Shown: positions 44,711-57,632 of the stretch, piece after piece | Numbering within the stretch: the stretch's first letter is position 1 | How the letters are laid out: the number at the start of each line of letters is the position of its first letter | Origin: Sialis fuliginosa | Lineage: Eukaryota > Arthropoda > Insecta > Megaloptera > Sialidae | Assembly: GCA_961205875.1 (NCBI GenBank) | Contig: OY540810.1 | Location: forward strand, 38,192,001-38,256,000 | Direction of reading: 5' to 3' | Length of the DNA stretch: 64,000 nt | Position numbers and translations under genes: made by a program | Notes under the pieces: model-generated | What the model saw: the letters and a program-made list of their open reading frames with translations, nothing else | Database searches by the model: none | What the model was told of the DNA's origin: nothing

Positions 44711-47490
44711 ATTTCAAAAAAATCCAAAACAGTTTTTGAAGGCAATAAAAAACTTGTAAAGCAAGAAAAAAATAAAACCGACGTCAAATACTGTTAAATT
44801 GAAATATTATATGCTTCTCTTAAAAAGTTTTTTCTTTAATTTAAAATAATAAAACATTGTGTTCATATGAAATATTATTTTACAGATTTTAAGACACTAA
44901 TCATAAAATGCAAGATAATTTAAATTATTATTTTATAAGAAGCTTAAATTAAAGAGAGAATCAGATGGAAATTAATTTGTAAAAAAAATGTATCCTGCAA
45001 AAAATAATTTTTAAAATGGATTTTACGTCTAAAAATAAAACACCGCTGCAAGGAATTTTAATTATTTGATACAAGCATTACAAATAAACATGACAATAGT
45101 AATAATTAGATTAAATGTAAATATCAAATATGTTTCGAAGAAATATAATCATAAATATATAATTATATTAATTTAAATTAACATGATTTGTACTTTATAT
45201 TATACAAAAAACATTGCGACAAAAATTATATTCTAATTTTACCTCAATTTTCTTTAATAACGAGACTCTGAAGTTATTAAAAAAAATGCAGCCAATTTAT
45301 AATGTATACCTTTATACGATGTTTTTTTAATAATAACCTTCAAAATCTAAAATTTAAGATTCTTTAAGTTTGTGTAATGTTTTTAACCATTAAGGATTGA
45401 AAATCGGAGAACATTTAAGTTTTTTCACTTATGTAATTTTTTTGAACAATTTTTGATCTAAATCTAGGATTTTTAATGATTTCTGCAGGTTTTTAAAAAA
45501 CAAATTGTAAAATTGAAATTACACAGATAATTTTTTGAAAACCACTGATCTATAAATAAATTTGTAGTTTAAATAATACAATATATATATTGATTTAAAA
45601 CAATTCTCAAATAAAATAAACTGAACCGTAAAAGATATTAGGTATAATTTCCAACAAAAAAAAACTCATTTTAAATAACTTCTTTGCAAAATAAAGCAAA
45701 CCAAAATCCTTTTTTAAGGTACCGAATTGTATGTATAATGTTACTTATTGATTTGGTTCTGTGTTAAATCTAAATTGCTAAAATCCATTGACAACATAAA
45801 ACACCTGTGAATCGCATTAAAAGTATCTTGTAAAAAGGTTTTGGCTGTGTTTAGCTTGCGAGAAAATTCTTTATAATTCGAAACTGTAGAAACTTTTCTT
45901 CCAAGATAAATTTGCCATTTATTTTGTTTTGGGATTAAAAAAAAAAACAAAAAAAAAACGTTTTACAACAATAACATTGGCCGGCAGCTATTTTGCTGCA
46001 GGGTAGACAACTTTTCTAGGGTAATTTGGGCACGCTGAAACCAAAAATCACCATTTTGCTCAATTAGCTCTTGTTTTCGAGGTATTGCAAAATAAACGTT
46101 CTTATGCAAACATTCAAATTCGTGTATATACATTTTAAATAAAATATTTCAACCAAAGATCATTCGTAATGTAGCTAAGGTTCCTAATTGAACTAAAAAA
46201 TCTTGAATTATACACATTCATAAAGTTATCCCCTTCGAAAATCGATTTTTTGCCAAAATTCGGCAATTTTCAAAACTCAAAGTGCTGTTACACAAAAAAT
46301 TTTTGTCCAATTTTAATGCAATTCACTAAATTTGTAGCTTCATCTATGTTCTTTAGTATATTCAAATTCTAACGTACTCGAATGAAGATTACATAGGTTT
46401 CCTAAAATGCAACAAAAAATCCCATATGACCTTTTGATTTAAACCCTTCAGTCACGAATTATTTGCGTCCCCCCTACTCTAATTTCTAAATTATCAAATA
46501 AAAAAATCTGAAAAAATTTCAGAATATAGTTTTTAATTAATACTTTCAATGAAAACTATGTCGAACGCTGTAGCATAAATAGTATATGAATTTTTTTTAA
46601 ATAACAATTACAAATCGTAATGATTATGGAACCCTATCATGTGTGTGCCCAACACGCATTAAGCCGTTTTATTTTTATCTTCGAAGTCTATGGTCAGATT
46701 CTGATAAAAGTCATATGGGACCACCTCGGGAGTATACTTTTTCAAAAAACAAAAAAACCATTCAAATCGATGCATATTTGTCGGGGTTATGCCCGAACAA
46801 ACATAAATTAGTGTAACTAGGGAGTAAAACGCAGTATGCTTTGGACAAAATTTTTGATAGTTCTATTTTCATTAAAATGCGTTTCTTAATTCTCTACTGT
46901 ATAAGATGGATAAGTGATGATACTGAAAAAGAACATAAATGTGCACTACTTAAGATATCAGAAGTTGTAAATTCTGTAATTTTAAATTTACTATCTGCAA
47001 AATCTAAATTGATATATGAAAATTATACAAAATACCATGAATTGTGCCAAGAAAAAACCTTAAGGTATTGTTTATAATTTATTTAATTTTATTAATAATT
47101 TTTTTCATTACAATAATTAATATGATGCTTAAATTTTGGTAATTTGTTTAATCGTAAAAAAATGTAAAAATGTATGTGTTACTATGAAAACAGTAAACAC
47201 TTTTGCGCACGCCCGCCGTGCGTAAAAGTACTACTTTACACAGTGAAATGTCAATGAAAAAGCCTACTTTTTTACACGGTTGTAGAAAAAAAATATTGAT
47301 TGAATTGAGAACATCCTCCTTTTTTAAAGTCGGTTAAAAACTCAATAATAAAAATAAAAGTATATCGGTCATATATAATTTTATTTCCGTGAATTTATCG
47401 ACAATTTTCAGTATGCCACGCAACGCCTAAACCTTTTATTTATATACATAGATAGACACCCATAAATCTGCTGCATATTACACTCTTCAC
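44711..47490. other. Intergenic, old repeats and an unassigned frame
   Basis: 46650-46800 is an inverted copy of the 44.5 kb repeat. A 78-codon open frame at 46841-47077 (plus strand, ending KYHELCQEKTLRYCL) has more mixed codons than its neighbours, but no motif or splice partner was recognised. Nothing else seen. Confidence 0.4.
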
Positions 47491-47499
47491 AACATCTTC

Positions 47500-47640
47500 T
47501 CTAAGTAAACTTTCCACTCCAGTGATCAAACTGTTCAGCTCGATCCTGTAACCGCAAAACCTAGCCCCGGTCTTTCCGCTCTGGAGTCACCCGGACTTCC
47601 CCATTCTCTCAATCAGTGCTACCAACCCTTTTCTTTAGGG
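47500..47640. other. Less AT-rich block of unknown function
   Basis: CTAGCCCCGGTCTTTCCGC, CTGGAGTCACCCGGACTTCC and neighbours contrast with flanking AT-rich DNA. Stops occur in every frame, so it is not a coding exon; a non-coding exon, regulatory element or repeat fragment is possible. Confidence 0.3.
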
Positions 47641-48889
47641 AGAATTCAATAATTAAATTACACTAATAACGATTCGCTAACTGGAGTTTTTTTAAGCGAT
47701 TCCCACATTTTAATTATTGGCTATTAAAATAAATGTCGGTATTTGGGTGTAATTAAATGTACATTTAGATGTTTTTTTTAGTTGGTTTTGTTTTGTACGG
47801 TCATTCTGTTTCTGATTTGTTGTCGGATGGTTTTTAAATTTGTTTTTTTATTATGTTTAATTATGTGGATATTTGTATACTTATTTTGGTTTGTCTGTGG
47901 TTTATTTTCTTGTTTGTTTTTAATTGAAATTTTATTTTTATGTAAAACATAAATGGGTTCTATAAGACATCGTGGTGACTGTAAAAACTTATTTTCATAT
48001 TACTTTAACGAATTTTATCTTTAATAAAGAACTGAAAGGATGGAACTTTGTTTATTAACTAGTTCTAGGCATCACAGGGCATACGTTACTAAAATCTGCA
48101 TACTGGGCGAACTTCGGAAGACATTTTTTTGCCATTTTAGAAAAAAATAGCCTTTTTACGTTTTTGCTTCTTCACATTTTCGGTTCAGTTGGTCAGATTG
48201 CAAAATTAAAAAAACAGTTTTCTTCAATACAGAATTAAATACTTTAAAACTAAAAAATACAAATAATAACAAAAACCATTTGTATTTTTTTTTATAATTT
48301 CACAAAAAGTAAATCGATTTTAATAATATTTTGGGAAAAAATACTCATAAATATGTGTACTAAAATTAAAAAGAAAGTTTTTTTACACAGTTAAATATTG
48401 CATTTATTTTTTTAAAGTCTCGTTTTATCAAATTTTAAGACGGTATCATTTCGTCTAAATTTAAATTGGTGCCTCGATCTTGTAGGAGATATGAAAACTA
48501 AACGATACCAAAACAAGTTATTTCTCGACGGTTTAGAATAAAAAGATTGTTTACAATTTCATGTATTTTTTTTCAATAAATTGGGTATTTTTAACCTGAC
48601 ATGAGAAAAATATGTGAAAGAATTATTTAATTTTTTTCATAAAAAAAGTACACCACTAAGTTCTGTAATAAATAATGAAATTCAGAAAAAAAAAAAAAAT
48701 AAACAATGTTTATTCCACACAAAAAACATTAATAATATATTTAAAAAAATAATATAATAGAATGGCTTTAAATTTTAATAAAAAAAAATTAAAAAATAAA
48801 TATGCGTAAATTAAGAAAATTAACATGACAAGCTTTGTCAATATCATTTATGAATTCTGTGTACCTACACGACCACTATTACACGTTAT
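47641..48889. other. Intergenic, nothing recognised
   Basis: T- and A-rich sequence with no gene or delimited repeat. Confidence 0.5.
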
Positions 48890-49075
48890 AATTTCTGGCG
48901 TTGTGTAAACATGTCACCGCAATTCTGAGGCCGGACTCCGGAGCTTTCCGGGCCGCAGCGTGTTCTCGTTAAGTACGGCAATTATCTAAAGCGTTGCAAT
49001 GTCTTTAATTGATTACTAGATTAGTTAATTACTACTACTGCGATTGTCCTTCTCTAATACACGCTCTCTCATTTT
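48890..49075. promoter_or_regulatory. Candidate conserved regulatory element
   Basis: A GC-rich part (GAGGCCGGACTCCGGAGC, TTTCCGGGCCGCAGCGTG) is followed by dense homeodomain-type sites: GGCAATTATC, CTTTAATTGATTACT and TTAGTTAATTACTACT, with a C/EBP-like GTTGCAAT between. No reading frame is open across it and no copy exists elsewhere in the window, unlike almost everything around it. Position, about 14 kb upstream of the visible receptor exons on their strand, would suit an intronic or upstream enhancer. Inference from composition and motifs only. Confidence 0.35.
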
Positions 49076-49233
49076 AGAATCAAATATTCTGGTAAATATT
49101 GTAATATATTAAATTATTATCTGTTGAAAATAAGTATGGAAATATTTATTTATTTATTAGTTTTTACAATTTGTTATTAATTTGATAAACATTTGAAAAA
49201 TTATAGAGCGATTATTTTAAATTAGCTGTTACC

Positions 49234-49656
49234 CAGAGCCGGCCTTAGCAAGTCTGGCACCCTGGGCGAGATTTATTTTTCCGCCTACTCTCCCCCTAAA
49301 AAAATGTTAAAAAATCACCGAAAATGTCAATTAAAATTGATAAATTAACAAATAAGTTGATTAGTTAATAACCTTATTAAAGATTTTCTGGGTTGTTGAA
49401 TAAAGATTTGTTAGTTAGCAGCTATCAAATAATCGATTTTTCTTGGATTTTTTGTTTTACAAATTAACATTGTTTATATTTAGCTATATTTTTTGCTTAA
49501 TCGGGTTTAACAGATCGACAAAAAGATAAAAAAAAAAATACAGTCTGTACACTGATTTGAACCAAAAAGGTGACTTATACTTCATTGTGCGCCGCCCCAC
49601 CTGGCCTGGTGCCCCGGGTGGTCGCCCTGGTTCGCCCCCCCCTAAAGCCGGTACTG
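49234..49656. mobile_element. hAT MITE, short copy, TSD CTGTTACC/CTATTACC
   Basis: Same family as 3673-4398 with ends CAGAGCCGGCCTTAG and CTAAAGCCGGTACTG; flanks match 7/8. The 170-bp tandem unit is reduced to a fragment, which accounts for the 303-bp length difference. Confidence 0.92.
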
Positions 49657-49664
49657 CTATTACC

Positions 49665-51497
49665 CGCAACGTTGTTCGCGTGGATTTGTATTTTTTTATC
49701 AAGATCTAACATTTACTAAATAACAAAAAATATATTGGAGACATCGTTCGCGTGAAATTAAGGTTAGGTGGCAGCTGTCAGACATAAAATTTATAAAGAA
49801 GAACAAGAAGAAGGTTAGATAATACAGATTTTTGTTATGATAGTCGTTAAAATAGGTCACGTGTACAAATTTTACACCCATTTTTTTATCAAATTTATTT
49901 GTATAGTTAATATATTTTTCGAGATACAAAGTAGCATATGTCCTTTCTCAGGATACAAGCTATCTCCTTGCCAAATTTCATCAAAATCGGTTCAGTGATT
50001 TAGTCGTGAAAAGATAAATAACAGACAGAGTTACTTTGGGATTTGAAAATAAAATTCCCTGACTTTTCCCTGACCACAGATTTAAAATTCCCTGGTCACT
50101 AGAGACTCGGGGGCAAGAAGTTATTGAGGGGCCCCCAGAATGTGCAAAAAAAATATTTTTTTTTTTGCTTGTCAACTTAAATTTATACATCTTTTCTACT
50201 TCACTGACTTCCCAGAATATATAATAAATTCCCTGATTTTCCATAAAAAATTTAATAAATTCGCTGACTTTTCAGAATTTTAAAGAAATTCCCTGATTTT
50301 CCCTGACCACTTTAGGCTTTTCTAACTATCCAGAAAGTGGATACCTTGTTTATTTTATAAGAATGGATGAAAAAGTTAAGTCGAGATACAAAAATTAATA
50401 AAATAATAATAAATAATCATAAATTAAATATACTCATCAAACAAATTTTATTCATTTCAATAATATCTATTGCTATAATTATAATTATTGTTCTATCATT
50501 AAAAATGGCAATAATTCTCAATATAATAATTCTCAAATAATCTCAAAAACAAACAAGGACATTATTATTTTCGTCGATCCAAATTTAAATTTACATATTA
50601 TGTTTTCTAGGCTGTTGAAATGATTATGTGATTTATTGTTTTTTTATATTCTCATCCATTTTGCTTACTACCACTTCTTTATAAAAAAAACTTCAACAAA
50701 AACTCCCTTTGGTAGACGCTTATGTCGTTTTTTATTATTCAGAAATACCGTATTTTACAGTACCTATATTTCCTATATATTCACTTTCAACTTGAATAAA
50801 TTCGTATAACAAAAATAAAAATGTATTTTAAAACTGAAATTTTATTGTTACGTATCCTATCAGATCTTTCTAGGATTCTTTTCATCGAGTGAGAGCTTGA
50901 CACGATTTAAAGAAATTTTATTCTATTTCTGGCATCTGTTTATTTTATCCAGATTTTCAAAAAATAAATTGATTTAAAAAAAAATACACATAAAAAGTAG
51001 AGAATAAAAGCTTCAAAATACGACTATATTTAACAAAGATGTGAGGATTTAAATTTTACCATTTTTAATATTTTGAAAACAGTTAACAAAAAAAGTAAAT
51101 AAATAATTTATACAAAAACTAGCGTCAAATAAAAATATTTATTTAATACAGTTTTATGTAAATAAATAAAAAATATATATAATTTGAAAAGTACCTACTT
51201 ACTTCAATGATTTAATTTTCAAATTAGAAAATAAAATAGCAATTTATCGTTATGGTTTTCCAATTTTTTTTTTAAATTTGAGGTAGTGTTGAAACAATTA
51301 TATGGGTGATTTTTTATGAGACTATTTTACATAATTAAGAATTATATATTTTTATTATTATATATTATATCGTTACTAATCCCATATTATTTGTGAATTA
51401 AAATTTACATATGAATTTTAATTCGCAAATAACTATTGACTATCGCCATTTGTAATAGTAACTAGTAAAACTGCTTTTAAACATAATAAATAATATA
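49665..51497. other. Intergenic with repeat fragments
   Basis: 49900-50030 is an inverted non-LTR tail (AAAATCGGTTCAGTGATTTA). 50035-50310 carries repeated AAATTCCCTGACTTTTCC words characteristic of a CAGGGAATTCCCTGAC hAT element, without clear ends. The remainder is AT-rich. Confidence 0.5.
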
Positions 51498-52380
51498 CAG
51501 TGTGTCTCAGGATAGATGTAACAAGAGGTGTAATGAACAAAAAAAAAATCGAATTTCAGAGTGATATTTGGTGATCGAGTCCTGCTTGATGTTAAACTAA
51601 GGTATTCCAAAAATTAGTTGATTTGGTTTTCTACAGGGTGTTTTATAAGCAAAGTTGTAAAATATAAGAATAAACAACTATATTTTTCAAAATATAAAAA
51701 AAAAATCCTCTAAGAAAGTTTATTTAGAATTCAATTTTGTAACCCTATACCGAATTTCAGAGCATTAAAAAAATATAAAAATAACACTTTCAATAAATTA
51801 AGTAAATATTTTATTGTGAAGTGAAAAGTAGGGTTAAAAACAACATGTAGGAAATGCCAGTCTTGACTATAGCCCAAGGTTGCCAGTGTTACTTTTCCGA
51901 TATTGGTTCCAGTCTAGGCCAACCTTCAGATACCGAGCTTCGGTCTCCTATTCTTTATCCAAGATTGGGCCAACAACCAGCCTTGATAAGACAAGCCTTG
52001 GCCGAGTCTTGAACGAAGTTATCATTTGTATCTTGGCCTAGTGTTGGCTAGTATTAGCGCAAGCCTGGGCCAACTGTGACACATTTGTATAATAATTGTC
52101 TATAGAGGTAGAGACACATTATTATTTAGTTATTAAGTTGTTAATAAAATATTTAATTAATTTATTGAAAGTTTTTATACATATTTTGAAAAATATACGT
52201 AGTTTTTTCTTGGTAATTTTTACAACTTTGCTTATAAAATATCCTGTAGAAGACCAAATCAATTAATTTTTGCTATACGTTAGTTTTACATCAAGCAGGA
52301 CTCTATCCCCAAATGTCATTCCGAAATTCGAAAAAAATTGTTCATTACACCTCTTGTTACATCTATCCTGGGACATACTG
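51498..52380. mobile_element. TA-flanked element with about 200-bp inverted arms
   Basis: CAGTGTGTCTCAGGATAGAT at the left mirrored by ATCTATCCTGGGACATACTG at the right, each next to TA. Mirrored arms include AACAAGAGGTGTAATGAAC, GAGTCCTGCTTGATGTTAAA and TACAGGGTGTTTTATAAGC. The centre (51850-52080) is GC-richer with many TTGGCC/GGCCAA words (GGGCCAACAACCAGCCTTG), apparently a decayed minisatellite. No transposase. Confidence 0.85.
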
Positions 52381-52514
52381 TATAATTAATAATGACGTAA
52401 TTTAACACTGCTTCTTATTAAAAATAACAACATATAAGTACGGTTTGATGTTACATAATAATTTTAAAAGTTTCAATAGAAAGAAAACAATAACAATACA
52501 TAAATACAAAATAC

Positions 52515-53605
52515 ACTCACGGAAAAAATTAAAGGACCACTTTTATTTTTCGAAAAAATTGCTCATTTTCAAAGTAATGCCGATAGGTCAAATATGATTC
52601 GTTTTCCACTTATAGGGTTCGAAAATTGAAGGAAATTTTATCATCTTCTCGAATTTAGGGGTATTTTGTATTATTAAACTTATTTTTGTGACCAAATCGC
52701 GGTTTAATAAAAAATAAAAAAATTGATTTTTTTTTGCAATTTTGAAAGATGCCCACGGGGATGTTAAAATTTTTTTCTAAAATTTCAAGATAACCGTTTT
52801 GTAGGAAATTTTTTCAGCTTTAAAACGCTTTTTCAAATTTGTTTTATAATTTTTTGGTGTCGCGATATTCGAGTTTGAATGAAAAAAGTACCAAAATGTT
52901 TTAAACGACCATAAAGGGCCTAATGTTGGTCACACAGAAAAGAAAAAAAAAGAATATCAAAGCTTAAATAATCACCTATTGTCTAGTAGCATTTAAAAAA
53001 AAATAATTTTAATTTAACCCTTCAAATACGAAAAACAAAACAATGTTCAAATTGAAATAATCCTGTAAAAATAACCTTTTTTTAATCATAGATCTAATGT
53101 TTAAAATGTATCCAGAAATTAAGTTCTTTCAAAGAATATGAAAACTAGACTTATTACCTTCTATGTAAACAAAGATTCCAGTAAAAATCTTTAAATTTGG
53201 CTGAGAAATTGCATTTTGAATTTTTTGTATACGTTTAGGACTTGGCCGTACTTTTTATAACAAGTTTTTCTTTGGGATTTTTTTTTCGAAAAACAATCAA
53301 TTTTTTTAAAAAATTGTAAGAGGGAAAAAGTTTTTCTTTCTTGTTAAAAAATATTCATAATTTTTTTCAGATGTTTTATATCAATATTGTGGGATCAAGT
53401 TTATTTTTAATAGGGTACTTTTTCATTCAAACTTGAATGTCTCGGCATCAAAAAATGTGACAATCATTTTTTTAAAAGCATTTTGAAGCTGAGAAAATTT
53501 ACTAATTGATGAATATCATGGAATTTTGAAAAAAAAATCATACATCCCCGTGTGAAACTTCCATAATTGCAAAAAATTTCAATTTTTCAATTTTTAGTCA
53601 ACTGC
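52515..53605. mobile_element. Large imperfect inverted-repeat element
   Basis: CACGGGGATGTTAAAATTTT and TTTGAATGAAAAAAGTACC in the left half are mirrored by CATCCCCGTGTG and GGTACTTTTTCATTCAAAC in the right. It starts near CTCACGGAAAAAATTAAAGG. Heavily diverged; borders approximate; no coding sequence. Confidence 0.6.
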
Positions 53606-53815
53606 GTGTGTTCATGAAAAAACGTTCCACAATGTATGTTATTTTCTCATAATTGTATAGACGGCGATCAAAAACAGCTGTTATTATGAATGGAGATCAA
53701 TATAGAGAATATTTAAATAAGTACGCATCGTTGAATCAACATTTCTAGCATTGTTTTTTATTTATATTCCCACAATTCATGATGTTTTGGTATTCTTATA
53801 CACTAATATACATAC

Positions 53816-54841
53816 CAGTGACGTAGTAAGAATTTTTTTTGGGGGGAGGATAAATATATATATTTTTAATTATGAAGATATTTCAAACATAACTCACATT
53901 TCAATCGATTATTGTCAACGGCAAGGTAAGGTACTGACACCAGTTATGGCCGCAATAAGAGCAAGGTTTACTGTTTTTGTGTTTGACGGGCTTCTTTTTT
54001 GTAATTCTCATGAACTCATGTTATTAATAAAACAAGTAACTCTTTATTTAATCAATTTAAAATTATAGCCTTTTATTTTGTTTCTGTTTTTTCTCTAGTA
54101 ATGGATAAAGTAAAACCAGTAATGAGCACGCAGTGATGGACACTTGCTAATGATTACAAAATGATAAGTACTACGACACAAAAGATATAAAAGAAAGAAT
54201 CGTCAAATTTGAAACAATATAAAGCAGTTGCTATGATAATATAATAATTAATAAATAAACTATACTAATAATTAGTTTAAATGTCCACCATTTTGACACA
54301 AAATCACACTGTAAGACAGTTAAATATATAAAGATTAATATTCAGAAATGGTAGCAATCAAATATCAACAATATTTCCAATTTAGTACATTTAAATAAAA
54401 AATAGCCATATTGGGGTCATATCGAAGATTGGTGCTGGTACCTTATATAAAGACAAGGTAGTCTCAATAGCTCCTTGACCAATCAGCGTTTGCGCGGGAA
54501 TTACGTTGCCACGGAGATATATTCAAATGTTATAAATGTATAATTAACATTTACAGTAGGTACAATAAAAATAGATTGTTCGAACACAATAATTCCTTTA
54601 TCAACGAAAATTGGTTCAAAGATAGTTTGGTACCTACACTAAGAATCTGATGAGTGTAGTCGACCAAGGGCTGCAAAGGTAGTTTTGCAGGGGGTGAAAG
54701 GGGCGAAACTTTTACGCGGATAACTTCAAAATGGCAACTGCACTCATCGGTTTCTTAAAATATAAACATACGTTTTTTTAGAACACTGAATATTTCGAGA
54801 GGGGGGTCGTCCCCAATCCCCCCACCATTACTACGCCTCTG
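53816..54841. mobile_element. hAT-like MITE with TSD ATACATAC/ATACACAC, host of nested MITE
   Basis: CAGTGACGTAGTAAGAA at the left and CCATTACTACGCCTCTG at the right, with G-rich and C-rich subterminal runs; flanks match 7/8. Contains MITE copy 3 (53927-54445) and a segment (54468-54545, AGCTCCTTGACCAATCAGCG) shared with the receptor intron at 33612. The 105-residue frame at 53751-54068 crosses two elements and is spurious. Confidence 0.85.
53927..54445. mobile_element. MITE, TAAGGTACTGG family, copy 3 (nested)
   Basis: TAAGGTACTGACACCAGTTA to ATTGGTGCTGGTACCTTA. Preceded by the same 34 bp as copy 2. Confidence 0.88.
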
Positions 54842-55513
54842 ATACACACGTAAGTACAAAGCTACATATATAGAAATTGATGAAAAGGTAATCATAATGA
54901 TATGGTTGTTCAGGCGTCGAACTGAGAATAAATTCAATATTAAATATTTTACAGCAATTTTTGTGTGAGAGAAATTGTAAAGAAATAATATAAAAATAAA
55001 TTGAAAGTATTACATTTTCATATTTTCATCATTCACATATATTTATAATAAAATAAATTGCTGCGCTTTTTGAGATATTTTAAATATAAATTATATTTTA
55101 CGTTTGCTAAATATGCAATGCGTATACCTTTTTTAGGGCTCCACCTTAAAAATTTGAGCCTTTAAATTTTTTAGCAACGCCACTGGTTTTAACAATAAGG
55201 AATCATGGTTATTGACAGACTGTTGTCAACATCCTCAATAAAATAAATTACATTATTATTTATTTCCTTTGATGTTTCGAAAAACTGTTTATTCTTGTCA
55301 AATAATTCTAAGAAGTTATATCAATAACATAAAAACAAAAGATGTGACAAAACAGGAAAGAAAATAATAATTAGTATGTCTCGTCAGGTATGTCTAAATA
55401 TATAAATAATTATGATTTAATAAGACGTGTGCGTGTTAATTTGTGAGTCTGATTAAGGTAAAATTAAGTCTTTTGAATATACTACATGGATTGAATTTTT
55501 AATGAAAAAACCT

Positions 55514-55609
55514 TTATTTTTTGACATAATCTCCATCTAGAGTTAAGCACTTGTTCCAACGGTCCTTTAGCATTTCGATACCGGTCTTATAGTGGTTCGC
55601 GTCTAGTCG
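55514..55609 (-). pseudogene. Mariner transposase C-terminal remnant
   Basis: On the minus strand the last 31 codons read RLDANHYKTGIEMLKDRWNK then CLTLDGDYVKK and a stop. This is the typical end of mariner (DD34D) transposases: a short helix with RW.KC followed by GDYV(E/K)K. Sequence further upstream (55620-55700) is open for a stretch but does not clearly continue the family. The catalytic domain is missing, so it is a dead fragment. Confidence 0.75.
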
Positions 55610-55904
55610 TAAAAATAGGTGTTTGTTTCTAACTCAACCTCTTCATTATAGAGTAAAGTATTTTGCCAGAAAGCCACATTTTCAATTTCGGAAAAAGGTA
55701 GTAGTCATAGATTAAAAAAAAAAAAGTAGCGTCACTTCGAAGGCTGTAACTTGAACTAAAGTACATGAAATGTCATGAAATTTTGACAGTATTCTAGTTA
55801 AGGTTAGTACTCTATGGGAAGCATAAAGATTTTTTGTTTATGCCGCCATCTGTATGTCAGGCCAAGTAGTAATGTAAGCTCCTTTGTTGAAACATTTTGT
55901 TTTC

Positions 55905-56060
55905 CTTTTTTTTGTAAGCAATTATACTTCTTTAGGCGCGTACAAGGTAAAATTTTAGTAATGCAACAAAATGCGTGTACCATGCAACGAAGATAACAGG
56001 ATCAAGTTAAGTTAGGTTAGGTATGCATATATACTTGTGTAGATAATACAGACACTACTA
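55905..56060 (+). repeat. CTTCTTTAGGCGCGTACA repeat
   Basis: Matches 30645-30740 (CTTCTTTAGGCGC(A/G)TACA, AAATTTTAGTAATGCA) and continues with TTAAGTTAGGTTAGGTATGC. Class unknown. Confidence 0.6.
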
Positions 56061-57420
56061 GTCTCAGCAGTTGTTTTTCAATCAAACTAAAGAAGTATAA
56101 AATCTAACGCATAAGCTCACATACCCACATTTTTATTAACAGTTATTACAATATATTATAATTGATATTTTATTTTGCTTTTAAATAGTGTATATATGAA
56201 GTCAATGTACGACCCTGTATTAATTAGTGAACATGAAGAGATGTAGACAGTAACGTTTGTTTTTTTAATTAATAGATTTTAGCACTTCTGTGATGTTCAT
56301 GTTTACAAGTGAATTATCTAATATACATGTGTATTGTAAACTTGTAATTCATTAATTTACGAGTTTTGTTAAATGTTCCTGGAAGTATTTAGATAAAAAG
56401 TGTTCTGGATAATATAATGATATAAGAAATAATATAAATATTGATGTTTTATAGCAGTAAATTATATACATACATATATACATAGTATAAAGTATAAAGC
56501 AAAGTCCCTGTCTGTCTGTGCACGATTTTCTCAGTAACTACTGAACGGATTTTATTCCGACTTTCACTAATACATAGAGTGTTTCACGAGGAATATTTTG
56601 GTGTATAATTTGTGGATATTTTAATATATTCACGAGCGCTACGCAAATACTTAGCGATAAGTGAAAACAATGGTTTATAATAGATTAAATTAATATCCCC
56701 GGGTAACACCGGGTCCAATGCGCTAATAAATGATAAAAAAGGGAAGGAGTAATTATTTATTAAAGTAAATTTATAAAATAAAATAAAATATGCAATAAGT
56801 GGAGTTAGTAGTTACTTACATATGTACATAGCTATATTTTTACAATGGAAACTACATATAATTTTATTCAAATATTTTCAATGTTTTGTTTATGACAGAA
56901 TGTAAATTTTAAGAGTAGTAAAAAATAAAAAGTTTTCTCATTGAAATAAACATAAATATAATCACAATTTAAAAAGAATCAATAAAAAATGATTGTCATA
57001 TAATATTAAAAAATAACTATATTTTATAATACCTAGACATTTAACAAACAAATATTTTTTTTAGAAAGTGTTTTGCATTTTTTTAGTGAATTAATGTGTA
57101 CTAAATTAAAAATAACCAAAATAACACAGGTGAAATTAGTAGTTTTTATTCCATATCAAGGAGAACAATATTATAATAAAAATTTAAAAATTACCATGAC
57201 ATTTTAGCGTTAACATGATCTAGTCATAAATAATTTTGCAATTTTTGATATTCATCAAATTCCTCAGGCTATAAAATTATATAATTTATAGTCATTTTGC
57301 ATTTGTTCTATTTTTTTTTAATTGCGAATTATTTTATGTCTATAGCGTATTACTACATATTTTATTAGATACAGTTTTAATCTATTATTATTAATTAATT
57401 ATTGGGAGTTGGCTTTAACA
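56061..57420. other. Intergenic with one non-LTR-like piece
   Basis: 56480-56730 is an inverted relative of the 40335-41122 repeat (AACTACTGAACGGATTTTAT, CCCCGGGTAACACCGGGTCC). The remainder is AT-rich with no gene seen. Confidence 0.5.
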
Positions 57421-57632
57421 TTAAAAGTTACTGCCCTGCTGAGCAAAAATATGGTATCTGCATTTCGATGGCTTCTATTGTGCCTTCCTCACAGGTTTAT
57501 GGAGGAGGAGCGCCGTATAAATTTGAGATAGACGTGGCATTAAAGATAAATCATCTATCTCTACGGGTGCCGCTTCATTGAAAATAAAAACAAGCTTCGG
57601 GTTGGGGTGAGACCCTTTAGGTCCACACAATC
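57421..57632 (-). repeat. Repeat segment flanking the AACTTCCC MITE
   Basis: AAGCTTCGGGTTGGGGTGAG and CCTTTAGGTCCACACAATCA match 44456-44515 in inverse orientation, so homology with the 44 kb locus extends beyond the MITE terminus. The part with CTTCCTCACAGGTTTATGG is GC-richer and has no copy elsewhere here. Confidence 0.6.

Noticed and set aside
46841..47077. 78-aa frame (KYHELCQEKTLRYCL end) as a small gene
   Set aside because: Composition is slightly protein-like but there is no motif, homologue I recall or convincing exon border; left as unassigned.
55620..55700. Extension of the mariner remnant upstream
   Set aside because: The open stretch reads EIENVAFWQNTLLYNEE, which does not match mariner transposase at that position, so the pseudogene was limited to the clear C-terminus.
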